DNA of 64,000 nucleotides from Pseudoalteromonas sp. MSK9-3 (GCF_003590335.1 NZ_MIET01000023.1:104264-168263); one strand, 5' to 3'. Shown: positions 36,624-45,243, numbered from the stretch's first letter. Notes: generated from the sequence alone by a model not told the origin. Program-made: numbers and translations.

Positions 36624-37731
36624 TAATTTGCGAATTAAGTTTTATAAATGGTTTTTTAGCCGATTTGTGTCTTATTATAGTTGCTCGCGCCATTATCGTT
36701 TTGTATTTAAAGACGAAGAGGTACTTTTTAAGTCATCAGCTGTAGGTAGTTTATTTCAAATTATTGCAAGGGCAAACACAGTAGAAAAAAAGGAGGTGTT
36801 TCCACTCTCTTCTGGCAGTGAGGTAAATAAAATAATTAAGCTTAGAAAAAAGTTTGAGCTGAGTACTCTTTCTTTCTATCAAGCTAGTTACCTCTCCGAT
36901 AGTACAGTAGTAAACTTTTTTTCTATGGATTCAGATGTTCCCCATGCCTGTTTTTTGATACCTGAAACACAGGTACTTTCATCGGGTTTATTTGAGCATA
37001 CAGTCTTAGAGGTTAAATCGAATCGCCCTTATTTCTTGGCTAAGCATAATGGTACTACTTACTCTACATTTTTTAGTGAGCTGATTACCGAACCTGAACG
37101 TTTCGGGGCTTCAATTGGTCTAAGTTTTAGCCAAGAAAAGACTATCGATGAAGCGCAGCTGCCTTTAAAACTGTTCACATCGAGCTTAAATATTAAAAAA
37201 CCATTGTTATTTTCTTTTTTTAATTCTTCTTATATTAATACATTTATACCTTCGCTAAAGTTGCTGTTGTTAGGCGTATCAGCTACTACCGGACTTTACA
37301 TTCTGATTTCTTCGCTGTTTCTAATTGTAGAACGGTCAAATGTTGAAGCAAAAATAGAGACAATGGAGGCTGATGTTGAATCTTCACTCACGCTGTTTCA
37401 GTCCGTCAATGACTTAAAGGCTCAGGTTAGCAAGATTGAACAGGTTACTAGTGGTTTATCGTTGATATCCCCATTGTTTTTAGTGGTTAAGCCTCTGTTT
37501 AATGTTGCTGAAATTTCTTCTATTAAGCAAGTTGATGGGCGCTTTGTACTAAAAGGTACAGCAGCGAGCGCGCTTAATGTATTTGAACTCTTAATTGCGA
37601 GCCCATATATTGAAGGCCCAAAGTTTGATTTACCGTCAAGGCGCTATAAGAGTAAAGAGGAATTTGTGATCAGTTTTAAACTGTTAGTATTGGAAAGTTC
37701 AAAACAGCAATTGAACACGAGTATAAAATGA
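36616..37731 (+). CDS. GspL-like assembly platform protein
   Basis: A 371-residue protein (ATG 36616, inside the end of the K-like gene) with a cytoplasmic N-terminal half of about 200 residues, one transmembrane helix (LKLLLLGVSATTGLYILISS, about residues 213-235) and a periplasmic part with a coiled-coil-like stretch and a small ferredoxin-like end. This architecture matches GspL, which recruits GspE to the membrane. Sequence similarity is not obvious by eye, so the call depends on architecture and operon position. Confidence 0.6.
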   Translation: MINNLRIKFYKWFFSRFVSYYSCSRHYRFVFKDEEVLFKSSAVGSLFQIIARANTVEKKEVFPLSSGSEVNKIIKLRKKFELSTLSFYQASYLSDSTVVNFFSMDSDVPHACFLIPETQVLSSGLFEHTVLEVKSNRPYFLAKHNGTTYSTFFSELITEPERFGASIGLSFSQEKTIDEAQLPLKLFTSSLNIKKPLLFSFFNSSYINTFIPSLKLLLLGVSATTGLYILISSLFLIVERSNVEAKIETMEADVESSLTLFQSVNDLKAQVSKIEQVTSGLSLISPLFLVVKPLFNVAEISSIKQVDGRFVLKGTAASALNVFELLIASPYIEGPKFDLPSRRYKSKEEFVISFKLLVLESSKQQLNTSIK

Positions 37732-38285
37732 AAAAAATTTTACAGAAACACACCTTACTACTTTCTGTTGTGTTAATTTTGGGGGCTATAAGGTTTATCA
37801 TTATACCCATAGTGACCTGGCAGGCTTCAACAATACAGAGCATTGAGCAGCTAGGTGAGAAATTTGCAAAAACCATGGCTGTGGTTGATGCAGAAGAAAT
37901 ATATAAAGAAAACTTGAAAGAATATAAGCGATTATTTGAAGAGCACTCAGCTTTGATTGTTAATTACAATGACGAGAGTACATTCAGAGTTGAAAAACAA
38001 AAAAAGCTAGAATCTGAATTTTCAAAGCACAGCCTTGATATTAGCAACATTGGTTGGCAACCCAGCCTCCCTATCGGAGACTCAGGGTATACCGAGCATC
38101 AAATTATTGTGGGCTTTTCGGGAACGTTAGTGGGTTTTGTGCATATTATCACTTATTTAGAGTCATCTTTACCGAAGGGAGGGATACATAATTTAAGTGT
38201 TGATTTAACTCGGCCAGACAGCGATGGCACAATAAGAGTTAGAGGTGTTGTACATATTTCATATTTTATGAAGGAAGACAAATGA
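37728..38285 (+). CDS. GspM-like inner-membrane protein
   Basis: A 185-residue bitopic protein: a short cytoplasmic tail, a transmembrane helix (LLLSVVLILGAIRFIIIPIV), a charged coiled-coil region (about residues 45-105) and a small alpha/beta domain (HQIIVGFSGTLVGFVHIITY). This is the layout of GspM and PilO, the partners of GspL and PilN. It starts in ATGA overlap with the L-like gene. Assignment rests on architecture and order. Confidence 0.6.
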   Translation: MKKILQKHTLLLSVVLILGAIRFIIIPIVTWQASTIQSIEQLGEKFAKTMAVVDAEEIYKENLKEYKRLFEEHSALIVNYNDESTFRVEKQKKLESEFSKHSLDISNIGWQPSLPIGDSGYTEHQIIVGFSGTLVGFVHIITYLESSLPKGGIHNLSVDLTRPDSDGTIRVRGVVHISYFMKEDK

Positions 38286-38794
38286 ATCGATATGTTCTAC
38301 TTATAATTATAGGCTGGATGTTTTTTTTGTTTTCAGATGCTGTAACCCGGCTAACTATTGATAAAGCGAATTTACAGTCCCCTAAAGACTTTGTTGTCAA
38401 TTCTGAATATATTGTGCCAGTTTTGTCTGATAAATTACGAAAAAAAATTGAAGCTAATTTCCAAACTTTGATGTCCGATGAACGTAATGAAGATGATTCT
38501 AGTTCTAACTGGCCTACAGGAAAGGAGCAAGAGCAGCAATCTGGCGAATTATATGAGTTTTTTATTAACGACACGAAACTTATCTTAAAAGCTATTATTG
38601 TTGGTAATTCCAGTAAGTATGCATTGGTCGAGCGCCATGATAAAGATAATAGTGTCAATATGATTAAATTGTTTCACGGGCAAACTGTATCTGAATTTGA
38701 AGTTAATATTGATACTAGGTTGGTTGTTTTTACTAATGGTAATAGAAAAGTGATTTTAAATATGTTTCATACCCAAGAAAGTCGTCAATTATGA
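38282..38794 (+). CDS. GspC/PilP-like protein with an HR-type domain
   Basis: A 170-residue protein with an N-terminal transmembrane helix (YVLLIIIGWMFFLFSD), a polar linker (DERNEDDSSSNWPTG) and a C-terminal small beta domain (LKAIIVGNSSKYALVER, HGQTVSEFEV, TRLVVFTNGNRKVILNMF). This resembles the HR domain with which GspC binds the secretin. It lacks the PDZ or coiled-coil domain of full GspC and is therefore close to PilP in size. It precedes the secretin, which it probably contacts. Confidence 0.65.
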   Translation: MNRYVLLIIIGWMFFLFSDAVTRLTIDKANLQSPKDFVVNSEYIVPVLSDKLRKKIEANFQTLMSDERNEDDSSSNWPTGKEQEQQSGELYEFFINDTKLILKAIIVGNSSKYALVERHDKDNSVNMIKLFHGQTVSEFEVNIDTRLVVFTNGNRKVILNMFHTQESRQL

Positions 38795-40827
38795 GGAAAA
38801 TAATGAACTGTAAACAGTTGATCCCTTATGTAGTGCTACTGTTATTAACGGCGTGTAATTCAGTGAAGGTGAGTAATGTCAATGAATCCTCTTACCTTAA
38901 TACAAGCAATACCCCTTCTTCTGCTGAAGTCCTGCCAGACTCAGGTCCGTTAAGCCCAACAATTAAAGCAGAACTGCAAAGGGTAAAAGGGTTTGAAACG
39001 AAAGGTGATACGAGCGTTCAAGAGCAAAATTTAGCCTTGAAATTTAGTAGCAAGGAATTACTTAAGGTTACAGTAAATGCTTTGCACGTAAATGATTATT
39101 TGCATTATGTTTTTGGCGACTTGTTGGGTGTGAGTTATGTTTTAGGCGATGAGCTAGCGGTTGCGGAAGATACTATCACCTTAAGTCTACAAGAGCTAAT
39201 TTCAAAACGTCGCTTATTTACATTAAGCGAAAGTGTTTTAGAAAGTAAGGGCATAAAGATCCGCTATAATAACGATGTTTATTATATTTATTCAGATAAA
39301 AGCGGGTCGCAAGGGAATATAGCGTATGGTTTTGGTAGTCGCATAGAGGATGTACCAGATACCACGGCAGATATCATGCAAATGGTGCCATTCAAATTTG
39401 GCATGCAAAGTCAGATAAGTATGGTTTTACAAAGTGTAGCTCAAATTCAAGTTATCCCAATGATCCAACAAAATGCATTTCTATTGAGAGGGAAAAGAAA
39501 TGAGATCATCAAGGCGCTACAATTTGTAAAATTAGTTGATAGGCCCAGCTTGAGTAGTAGAACTATAGGAATTTATAAAGCTGTTTTCGTTTCTGTGGAT
39601 GAAGTTACGGATAAGCTTCCAAAAATTTTGGAACAAGAAGGTATCACTGTTGCTAATGGTAATGCAAAAGATAAAGCGGTGTCATTAATTTCACTTAATA
39701 GAACAGGAAGTGTGGTTATTTTTGCTCCTAATGAAGTGATTTTAGAACGCATTATGCTCTGGGTGAAGACTATTGATCAGCCTGTAAGCGGTGATGAAAA
39801 ACAGTATTATGTGTATCAGCCTGAATTTTCACGAGCTACAGATTTAGGTCATAGTTTAAGTTCATTGATAGGTAGTAGCAGTGGGCTATCGAATACATCA
39901 TCGGCAAGAACTGAAGAGGTTAATAGTTCTTCGGATGGGAGTAGATCTTCACAAGGCGTTTCAGCGAGTAATAAAGAATTGAAAATGGTGGTGGATGAGC
40001 GAGCAAATTCAATTATTTTTCACTCAACAGGGCAGGCGTACAAAAAGCTACTGCCTTTAATCAAGCGTTTAGATGTTTCGCCAAAGCAAGTCGTATTAGA
40101 AGTGCTTATTGCGGAAGTAACTTTGACAGATGAATTTAAACAAGGAGTTGAATTTGCACTGTCAAATAAGGATAGCGCAACCTCTACAGGTTTTTACAAT
40201 TTAGCATTTAAAAATGGGTTAACCTATACGTTGTCTGGATTAGATGGTAAATACGCTGTCTCTTTATTGGAGACGAATAAGAAGTCTAATATTGTTTCAA
40301 GGCCAACGTTAGCTGTTCGAGATGGCGTAACGGCGAAAATAAATATTGGTGACTCTATTCCCATAGTTGGAGAGATTGTAACGGATCCTGTGAATGGTTC
40401 TCGTACTTCTACAGAATATAGACGAACAGGCCTTGATTTAGAAGTGACCCCAACGGTAAATGCTCAAGGGGTAATTATAATGAATATAGTGCAAAAATTT
40501 AGTAATCAAATCCCCGGGGACAGTACTACTGCAGGTAATCCAACAATTCTTGAAAGGAATATTGCAACAGAAGTCATTGCTGGAAACGGACAAACTATTT
40601 TGTTAGGAGGTATGATTAGTGAGAACAACACTGATAATGATAATAATGTGCCTTTTTTCTCAAGCATTCCTATATTGGGAAACTTATTTAAAGGCGTTGA
40701 CGATTCAACGTCAAAAACTGAGTTAGTCGTATTAGTTACACCTAGAATTATAGAGTCTACTGTAGAATGGCAGCCTTTATATCAAGGCTTTAAATCTCGG
40801 TTAACGGAATTAAATCTTGGTAACTAA
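38791..40827 (+). CDS. Type II secretion secretin, GspD-like, predicted lipoprotein
   Basis: Outer-membrane secretin of 678 residues. The signal peptide ends in a lipobox (LLLLTAC), so the protein is probably lipidated, which in other systems permits pilotin-independent targeting. N0-N3 domains occupy about residues 70-430, with a Ser-rich loop (SSLIGSSSGLSNTSS). The secretin domain shows VLEVLIAEVTLTDEFKQGVE, IVSRPTLAVRDGVTAKINIG, GLDLEVTPTVNAQG, GNGQTILLGGMI and the closing TELVVLVTPRII. It is the last gene of the secretion operon; no clear terminator follows. ATG 38803 is an alternative start. Confidence 0.93.
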   Translation: MRKIMNCKQLIPYVVLLLLTACNSVKVSNVNESSYLNTSNTPSSAEVLPDSGPLSPTIKAELQRVKGFETKGDTSVQEQNLALKFSSKELLKVTVNALHVNDYLHYVFGDLLGVSYVLGDELAVAEDTITLSLQELISKRRLFTLSESVLESKGIKIRYNNDVYYIYSDKSGSQGNIAYGFGSRIEDVPDTTADIMQMVPFKFGMQSQISMVLQSVAQIQVIPMIQQNAFLLRGKRNEIIKALQFVKLVDRPSLSSRTIGIYKAVFVSVDEVTDKLPKILEQEGITVANGNAKDKAVSLISLNRTGSVVIFAPNEVILERIMLWVKTIDQPVSGDEKQYYVYQPEFSRATDLGHSLSSLIGSSSGLSNTSSARTEEVNSSSDGSRSSQGVSASNKELKMVVDERANSIIFHSTGQAYKKLLPLIKRLDVSPKQVVLEVLIAEVTLTDEFKQGVEFALSNKDSATSTGFYNLAFKNGLTYTLSGLDGKYAVSLLETNKKSNIVSRPTLAVRDGVTAKINIGDSIPIVGEIVTDPVNGSRTSTEYRRTGLDLEVTPTVNAQGVIIMNIVQKFSNQIPGDSTTAGNPTILERNIATEVIAGNGQTILLGGMISENNTDNDNNVPFFSSIPILGNLFKGVDDSTSKTELVVLVTPRIIESTVEWQPLYQGFKSRLTELNLGN

Positions 40828-40927
40828 GTTAAGATAGCTATACTGTTTCTGGCTGTTTTTAAGCAGTTGTCGATGGTAACTGTTTTGTTTTGTATTAAAA
40901 CTGAACAATCTTAGTAAATATAAATAG

Positions 40928-40955
40928 TTGACAACTAAAATTCATAGATTAGACT
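40928..40955 (+). promoter_or_regulatory. Predicted promoter of the S-layer-like gene
   Basis: A consensus TTGACA at 40928-40933 and TAGACT at 40950-40955 are 16 bases apart. This would start a leader of about 110 nt and make the following gene independent of the secretion operon. I see no other good promoter between 40828 and 41072. Confidence 0.55.
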
Positions 40956-40975
40956 AGGCATTGATTTGACTAGAT

Positions 40976-40990
40976 GTCACTTTAGGTGAC
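40976..40990 (+). other. Hairpin in the leader of the S-layer-like gene
   Basis: GTCAC / GTGAC with a five-base spacer lies close to the predicted transcript start. Short 5' hairpins in long leaders are known to stabilise abundant S-layer and outer-membrane mRNAs; that role here is an inference. Confidence 0.35.
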
Positions 40991-41072
40991 GGCCTAGGTG
41001 AAAGTCATATTATAAAAATTGGAACCTAAATTTTTGCGTTCCTGTTTCATGAAACTTTGGAGAATGGAAAAC

Positions 41073-42395
41073 ATGTTCAAAAAAACATTACTTGCTCTAG
41101 CTATAACTGGTTTTGCTGGTGTAGCATCTGCGGCAACAATTAACGATGGTGGCGCTTCTGTCAAGATCTCACAAGAAGGTAGCGTTAATGAAGCTATGTT
41201 CACATTGGCGCCCGTTGTAGTTCGCGCTGGTATTGCAAATGGATACTCAGTTGGTGACAAGCTTGTTTTCACTTTCACTAACGATAAGTTTGATATTTCT
41301 ACAGCTGCAACTTTAGTAGAAGCACAAAAGGACGGAGCAGTAGCAGGCGATTCTACACCTGACCTTACTTTTAGCGGCCCTGCATATTCGGATGGCAATA
41401 CTGTAACATTCACTGTTACCGCACAAACTGTAGCTATGGCTGTAGGCGACAAGTTAACACTTGGCGGTATTAAGTTAGAAAAAGCTAACTTACTCGCTGG
41501 TGGTAAAGTTAACGTAGATTTTAAAGTTATTTCAAGTGTAAATAACTCTGATTATGAAGCTAAGTCTGCAACTATTGTTGAAGTAGCAAATCAGATTGAA
41601 TCTAAAGTTACAACTAAATTCGATGCTGTTGTTGACGTGAATGCTGAGCGTAAACTTTTTGTTGAAGCTAACTCTACAAAAGTACTAGATATTTTAACTG
41701 TTGAAACAACAGACGATGCTGCTGTTACTCTTGGTGCAGATGTAAATAAAGTATCTTACACTGTATACGGTGACTTCAGCTTTGTTGACACAAATAACGA
41801 TGGTACCGCTGATTATGCAATGACTGTAACGAATGCAACTGATGAAGCATTTGCTAAAGACTTCCAGTCAATTACGTTTAGCCACACAGCTGGTGCAAGT
41901 CATGACGTATCTGTAACAGCTACAGCTACTGCAACACCGACATTGATCCCAGTACAAACGTTCACTGTTGATGCTACAGTATCATATGATCCAGAAACTG
42001 AGAACACTGGCGGAACAGATAGCACTGAAAAAGTTTCAGGTCTTGACGCAGGTGAGTGGAAATTGAACGGTGCATCTGGTTCAATCGCATTTTTACCGTT
42101 TGGCTCTGAGTACGCACGTTCTGTAACTGTATCTAATACAAGTACACTTGAAGGTGAGGTTACAATTGATCTAATCGCTGGTAACAAAACTTATACTAAA
42201 ACAATTGCAACTAAAGCTGCTGCTCAATCTGTAACTAACATCAGCGCAGATATCAATGCTTTTGCTGCTGAAAGTGGCATCACAGGTAATGCATCTGTTA
42301 AAGTAGTTGTAAACGCACCTGATACTTCAGTATCAGTAACTGGTGTTTACTACCACATTAAAGACGGTGACCGTATCTTAGTTCCTACTAAGTAA
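41073..42395 (+). CDS. Secreted S-layer-like protein (possible Slr4-type)
   Basis: A 440-residue exported protein. Start chosen at ATG 41073, with GGAG ten bases upstream and a clean signal peptide (MFKKTLLALAITGFAGVASA, 20 residues); longer upstream readings (41019, 41064) put charged residues ahead of it. The mature part has no cysteine, is rich in Thr, Val, Ala, Asp and Asn, and alternates like stacked beta domains. One loop, DTNNDGTAD, looks like a calcium site. It ends in YYHIKDGDRILVPTK. The evenly optimised codons, separate promoter, hairpin leader and strong terminator suggest very high expression. S-layer proteins of the Slr4 type described in Pseudoalteromonas have this size and composition; I cannot confirm homology. 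Likely substrate of the adjacent type II-like system. Confidence 0.6.
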   Translation: MFKKTLLALAITGFAGVASAATINDGGASVKISQEGSVNEAMFTLAPVVVRAGIANGYSVGDKLVFTFTNDKFDISTAATLVEAQKDGAVAGDSTPDLTFSGPAYSDGNTVTFTVTAQTVAMAVGDKLTLGGIKLEKANLLAGGKVNVDFKVISSVNNSDYEAKSATIVEVANQIESKVTTKFDAVVDVNAERKLFVEANSTKVLDILTVETTDDAAVTLGADVNKVSYTVYGDFSFVDTNNDGTADYAMTVTNATDEAFAKDFQSITFSHTAGASHDVSVTATATATPTLIPVQTFTVDATVSYDPETENTGGTDSTEKVSGLDAGEWKLNGASGSIAFLPFGSEYARSVTVSNTSTLEGEVTIDLIAGNKTYTKTIATKAAAQSVTNISADINAFAAESGITGNASVKVVVNAPDTSVSVTGVYYHIKDGDRILVPTK

Positions 42396-42408
42396 TTTAC
42401 TGTTTTTT

Positions 42409-42437
42409 AAAAAAGCGAGCTTAGGCTCGCTTTTTTT
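42409..42437 (+). terminator. Rho-independent terminator after the S-layer-like gene
   Basis: A 12-bp stem AAAAAAGCGAGC / GCTCGCTTTTTT with loop TTAG, ending in a T-run. It isolates the S-layer-like gene from the polysaccharide genes. Confidence 0.88.
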
Positions 42438-42533
42438 ATATTAACAATTCACTACATTTCTTTCACTCTAGAGTTCTAGACCCCTCAGCTTACTTTTGTT
42501 ACTATGCGAAAAATTTTGTTCTAAGAGCCGCAT

Positions 42534-43628
42534 GTGAAATACCCAATAGTGAAGCCATATCTCCCCCCTCTTGAAAATTACCAAAATAAAATAGAAAACA
42601 TATTTGATAGTGGATGGTTAACGAATAACGGCCCATGTGTACAAGAATTAGAAAAAAAACTAGCAGAATATTTAGGTGTTGAGCATATATTATTGGTTGC
42701 AAATGGCACACTGGCTTTATCAGTTGCTTATATGGCATTAGAAGTATCCGGTAAAGTACTCACAACGCCGTATTCATTTGCCGCAACGGCCAGCTCTTTG
42801 TTGGCTGGTGATCTAGAGCCAGAATTTATTGATATTGACCCACAGACATTAAACCTTGATATAAATAGTGCATCGAAAGCCCTGCTTGAGGAAGCGAGCG
42901 CTGTGGTGGCAGTTCATGTTTACGGTAACCCGTGTAATGACGAGCAAATAAAAGAGCAAGCGGCTCAGTATAATTTAAAAGTGATCTATGATGCGGCGCA
43001 TACATTTGGTGTAACGTATAACGGTAAGGCGTTGCTATCTTATGGGGATGCGGCGACGATCAGTTTACATGCTACTAAGATATTCCACACTCTTGAGGGT
43101 GGAGCTATTATTTTTAAGCACAAAGAAGACTATCTGCGTGCTAAACAAATAATTAACTTTGGGTTTGATAGTCAGCAATACCCTGGTGTTGTCGGCATAA
43201 ATGCAAAAATGAGCGAAGTGCATGCGGCGATGGGGTTGTCTTTATTGCCCCTATTTCCTGATATTCTTACCAAGCGCCAGTCGTTGTGGGCCGCCTATCA
43301 AAATGCGCTGGGGAATGATTTAACGACTATTAAGTGGTCTGACAATAGTAAGCCCAATGGTTGCTACTTTCCGGTGTTACTGAATGACGAAGCTGAGGTG
43401 CTATTTTTAATTAGCCAATTAGCTGTACACGGCATACAAACACGTCGTTATTTTTATCCAAGCTTGAGTACCGTGCCTGCGTATGGCATGTCAGGCGATA
43501 CACCAATTGCAAATAGTGTTTCGCAAAGAGTGCTGTGTCTACCCATGTATACGGAACTATCGGTAGAGGGGGTTGGTGAGATAAGCCAAATATTACTTGA
43601 GCATCTTCGTCAATATAGAGCGAAATAG
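42534..43628 (+). CDS. DegT/DnrJ/EryC1-family sugar aminotransferase (VioA-like)
   Basis: PLP-dependent aminotransferase of 364 residues, predicted to convert dTDP-4-keto-6-deoxy-D-glucose (made by RfbA/RfbB at 48464-50393) to a dTDP-4-amino-4,6-dideoxyhexose. Motifs: DSGWLTNNGP, ANGTLALSVAYMALE, TTPYSFAATASSL, HVYGNPC, VIYDAAHTFGV with the PLP-binding Asp, and LHATKIFHTLEGG with the Schiff-base Lys. The pattern is nearer to VioA/FdtB-type enzymes than to E. coli WecE. GTG start with a poor ribosome-binding site. It is the first gene of the polysaccharide block. Confidence 0.85.
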   Translation: MKYPIVKPYLPPLENYQNKIENIFDSGWLTNNGPCVQELEKKLAEYLGVEHILLVANGTLALSVAYMALEVSGKVLTTPYSFAATASSLLAGDLEPEFIDIDPQTLNLDINSASKALLEEASAVVAVHVYGNPCNDEQIKEQAAQYNLKVIYDAAHTFGVTYNGKALLSYGDAATISLHATKIFHTLEGGAIIFKHKEDYLRAKQIINFGFDSQQYPGVVGINAKMSEVHAAMGLSLLPLFPDILTKRQSLWAAYQNALGNDLTTIKWSDNSKPNGCYFPVLLNDEAEVLFLISQLAVHGIQTRRYFYPSLSTVPAYGMSGDTPIANSVSQRVLCLPMYTELSVEGVGEISQILLEHLRQYRAK

Positions 43629-43630
43629 CC

Positions 43631-44203
43631 ATGGCGCATTATTCAAAACAAGAGTTGCTTGAAATGGGCTTTATGCATGTTGGTGATCACTGCATGATTT
43701 CAAAAAAAGCATCGTTTTATGGCTGTCGATATATTTCCCTAGGTAATAATGTCCGAATTGATGATTTTTGTGTGTTATCTGCTGGCCCTGCAGGGATATG
43801 GCTTGGTAATTTTATTCACATCGCTGTTTTTTCTTCTTTGATTGGTAGTGAAAAGATCATGATTTCTGATTATGCAAATATCTCCTCTAGAGTTTCAATT
43901 TATAGTAGCAGTGATGACTATAGCGGCAGTTATATGACTAACCCGATGGTAGATGGCGAGTACACAAATGTTTTTCATGCGCCTGTAAAAGTCTGTGAGC
44001 ATGTGATCATCGGTTCTGGAAGTGTGGTGCTGCCAGGGGCGGTTTTAAACCAAGGAGCTGCTGTAGGTGCGTTAAGCTTGGTAAATAAAAGCCTGTCTGA
44101 GTTTATGATTTACGCAGGGCAACCAGTTAAAGAAATTAAAGCGCGAAAGCGAGACTTATTAGTGTGTGCTGAGCTGTTTGAACAGTCTTGGAGTACTCAA
44201 TGA
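43631..44203 (+). CDS. Hexapeptide-repeat acetyltransferase
   Basis: A 190-residue left-handed beta-helix acetyltransferase, showing rungs such as GNNVRIDDFCVLSAG, GNFIHIAVFSSLIG and the late VIIGSGSVVLPGAVLNQGAAVGALS, with PVKEIKARKR at the end as in many sugar O/N-acetyltransferases. Directly after the aminotransferase, it most likely acetylates the 4-amino sugar, giving dTDP-Qui4NAc or dTDP-Fuc4NAc, in place of the GNAT enzyme WecD of E. coli. Its stop overlaps the next gene (ATGA). Confidence 0.8.
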   Translation: MAHYSKQELLEMGFMHVGDHCMISKKASFYGCRYISLGNNVRIDDFCVLSAGPAGIWLGNFIHIAVFSSLIGSEKIMISDYANISSRVSIYSSSDDYSGSYMTNPMVDGEYTNVFHAPVKVCEHVIIGSGSVVLPGAVLNQGAAVGALSLVNKSLSEFMIYAGQPVKEIKARKRDLLVCAELFEQSWSTQ

Positions 44204-45240
44204 TAGTCCATGTTTTTGCGGATACGCCACATCACTATGAGCCAATGAAACGTTTTTTGCTTAGTGTTCCCTATACCCATAAGCAAGCCTTTTGGGTCAA
44301 ATCAGCAGAGCAAGCGTTATTAGACCCAGACTTAATAACATATCAGAGTGTGGATGCGTTATTTGCGTTGATCGGTCAGGCAGACTCAGACACTAGTTTT
44401 ATTTTCCATGGTTTATTTGATGTGCATATTTGGAAAAAACTGCTTTTTCATCCAATATCTCGGCGTTGTAGTTGTGTTATTTGGGGCGGAGAGCTTTATC
44501 GTCATTTTAAAAAGAATAGGTCGTTCAAAGAGTATATAGCACAAGCTTTGCATGCGTTGATGTTACGTAAATTTAAGCATGTTCAAACCTTGAATATGGG
44601 AGATGCAAAACTCGTATCAAAGGCGCTAAAGCGTAAGGATGTATCTGTATTGCCTTACCCACTTATTGGTGTTGCAAATCCAGCCCCTGAGCAACGAACG
44701 TCTAACACCATTCGAGTTTTGGTGGGTAATTCGGCAGCGTCAAGTAATAGACATAAAGAAGCGTTAGAGTCTTTATTGCCGTTTAAAGCACTGGATATCG
44801 AAATTGTTGTACCGCTTAATTATGCTGGAGAGGCATCATATGTGAATGAGGTTACTGCATATGGTGAGGCGCTATTTGGAGAAAAATTCAAACCTATTAA
44901 GCATATGCTTAATAAAGAAGAGTATGACGCATTGTTAAATAGCGTGCATATGACGGTATTTTCTCAGCATCGACAACAGGGGTTATATGTGGCCTATACC
45001 ATGTTTCTAACGGGTAAGCCTATGTTTATGTTGAGTACGACAACGAGTTTTACGAACTTAACCGAATTGGGTTTTGAGATTGATAAAACAGAATTTTTAT
45101 CGCAATTAAGTATTGAGTCATTCTTTGAAAAAGCGTTTTCTCGCTCTAAGGCAAACCAACAATTGATGCAGTCACACTTTACAGAGGATGCACTAGCTCC
45201 TAAATGGGCAGCGCTATTTGAATCTTTAGAGTGCAACTAG
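44200..45240 (+). CDS. WecF-like 4-acetamido-4,6-dideoxyhexose transferase (GT56)
   Basis: A 346-residue protein of the family of E. coli WecF, which adds dTDP-Fuc4NAc to the lipid-linked disaccharide of enterobacterial common antigen. Matching landmarks are IVHVFADTPHHYEPM, FIFHGLFDVHIWKKLL, CVIWGGELYRHF, RVLVGNSAASSNRHKEALE, VVPLNYAGEASYVNEV and FSQHRQQGLYVAYTMFL, in the same order as in WecF. ATG 44200 (ATGA with the acetyltransferase) is chosen over a TTG at 44188. The two upstream genes make its probable donor. Confidence 0.85.
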   Translation: MIVHVFADTPHHYEPMKRFLLSVPYTHKQAFWVKSAEQALLDPDLITYQSVDALFALIGQADSDTSFIFHGLFDVHIWKKLLFHPISRRCSCVIWGGELYRHFKKNRSFKEYIAQALHALMLRKFKHVQTLNMGDAKLVSKALKRKDVSVLPYPLIGVANPAPEQRTSNTIRVLVGNSAASSNRHKEALESLLPFKALDIEIVVPLNYAGEASYVNEVTAYGEALFGEKFKPIKHMLNKEEYDALLNSVHMTVFSQHRQQGLYVAYTMFLTGKPMFMLSTTTSFTNLTELGFEIDKTEFLSQLSIESFFEKAFSRSKANQQLMQSHFTEDALAPKWAALFESLECN

Positions 45241-45243
45241 TCT

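Noticed and set aside
40994..41452. 152-residue minus-strand frame
   Set aside because: Antisense shadow of the strongly codon-biased S-layer-like gene.
42438..42533. JUMPStart/ops element before the polysaccharide genes
   Set aside because: No GGCGGTAG-type ops sequence is visible; only a TCTAGA inverted repeat and AT-rich sequence are present.
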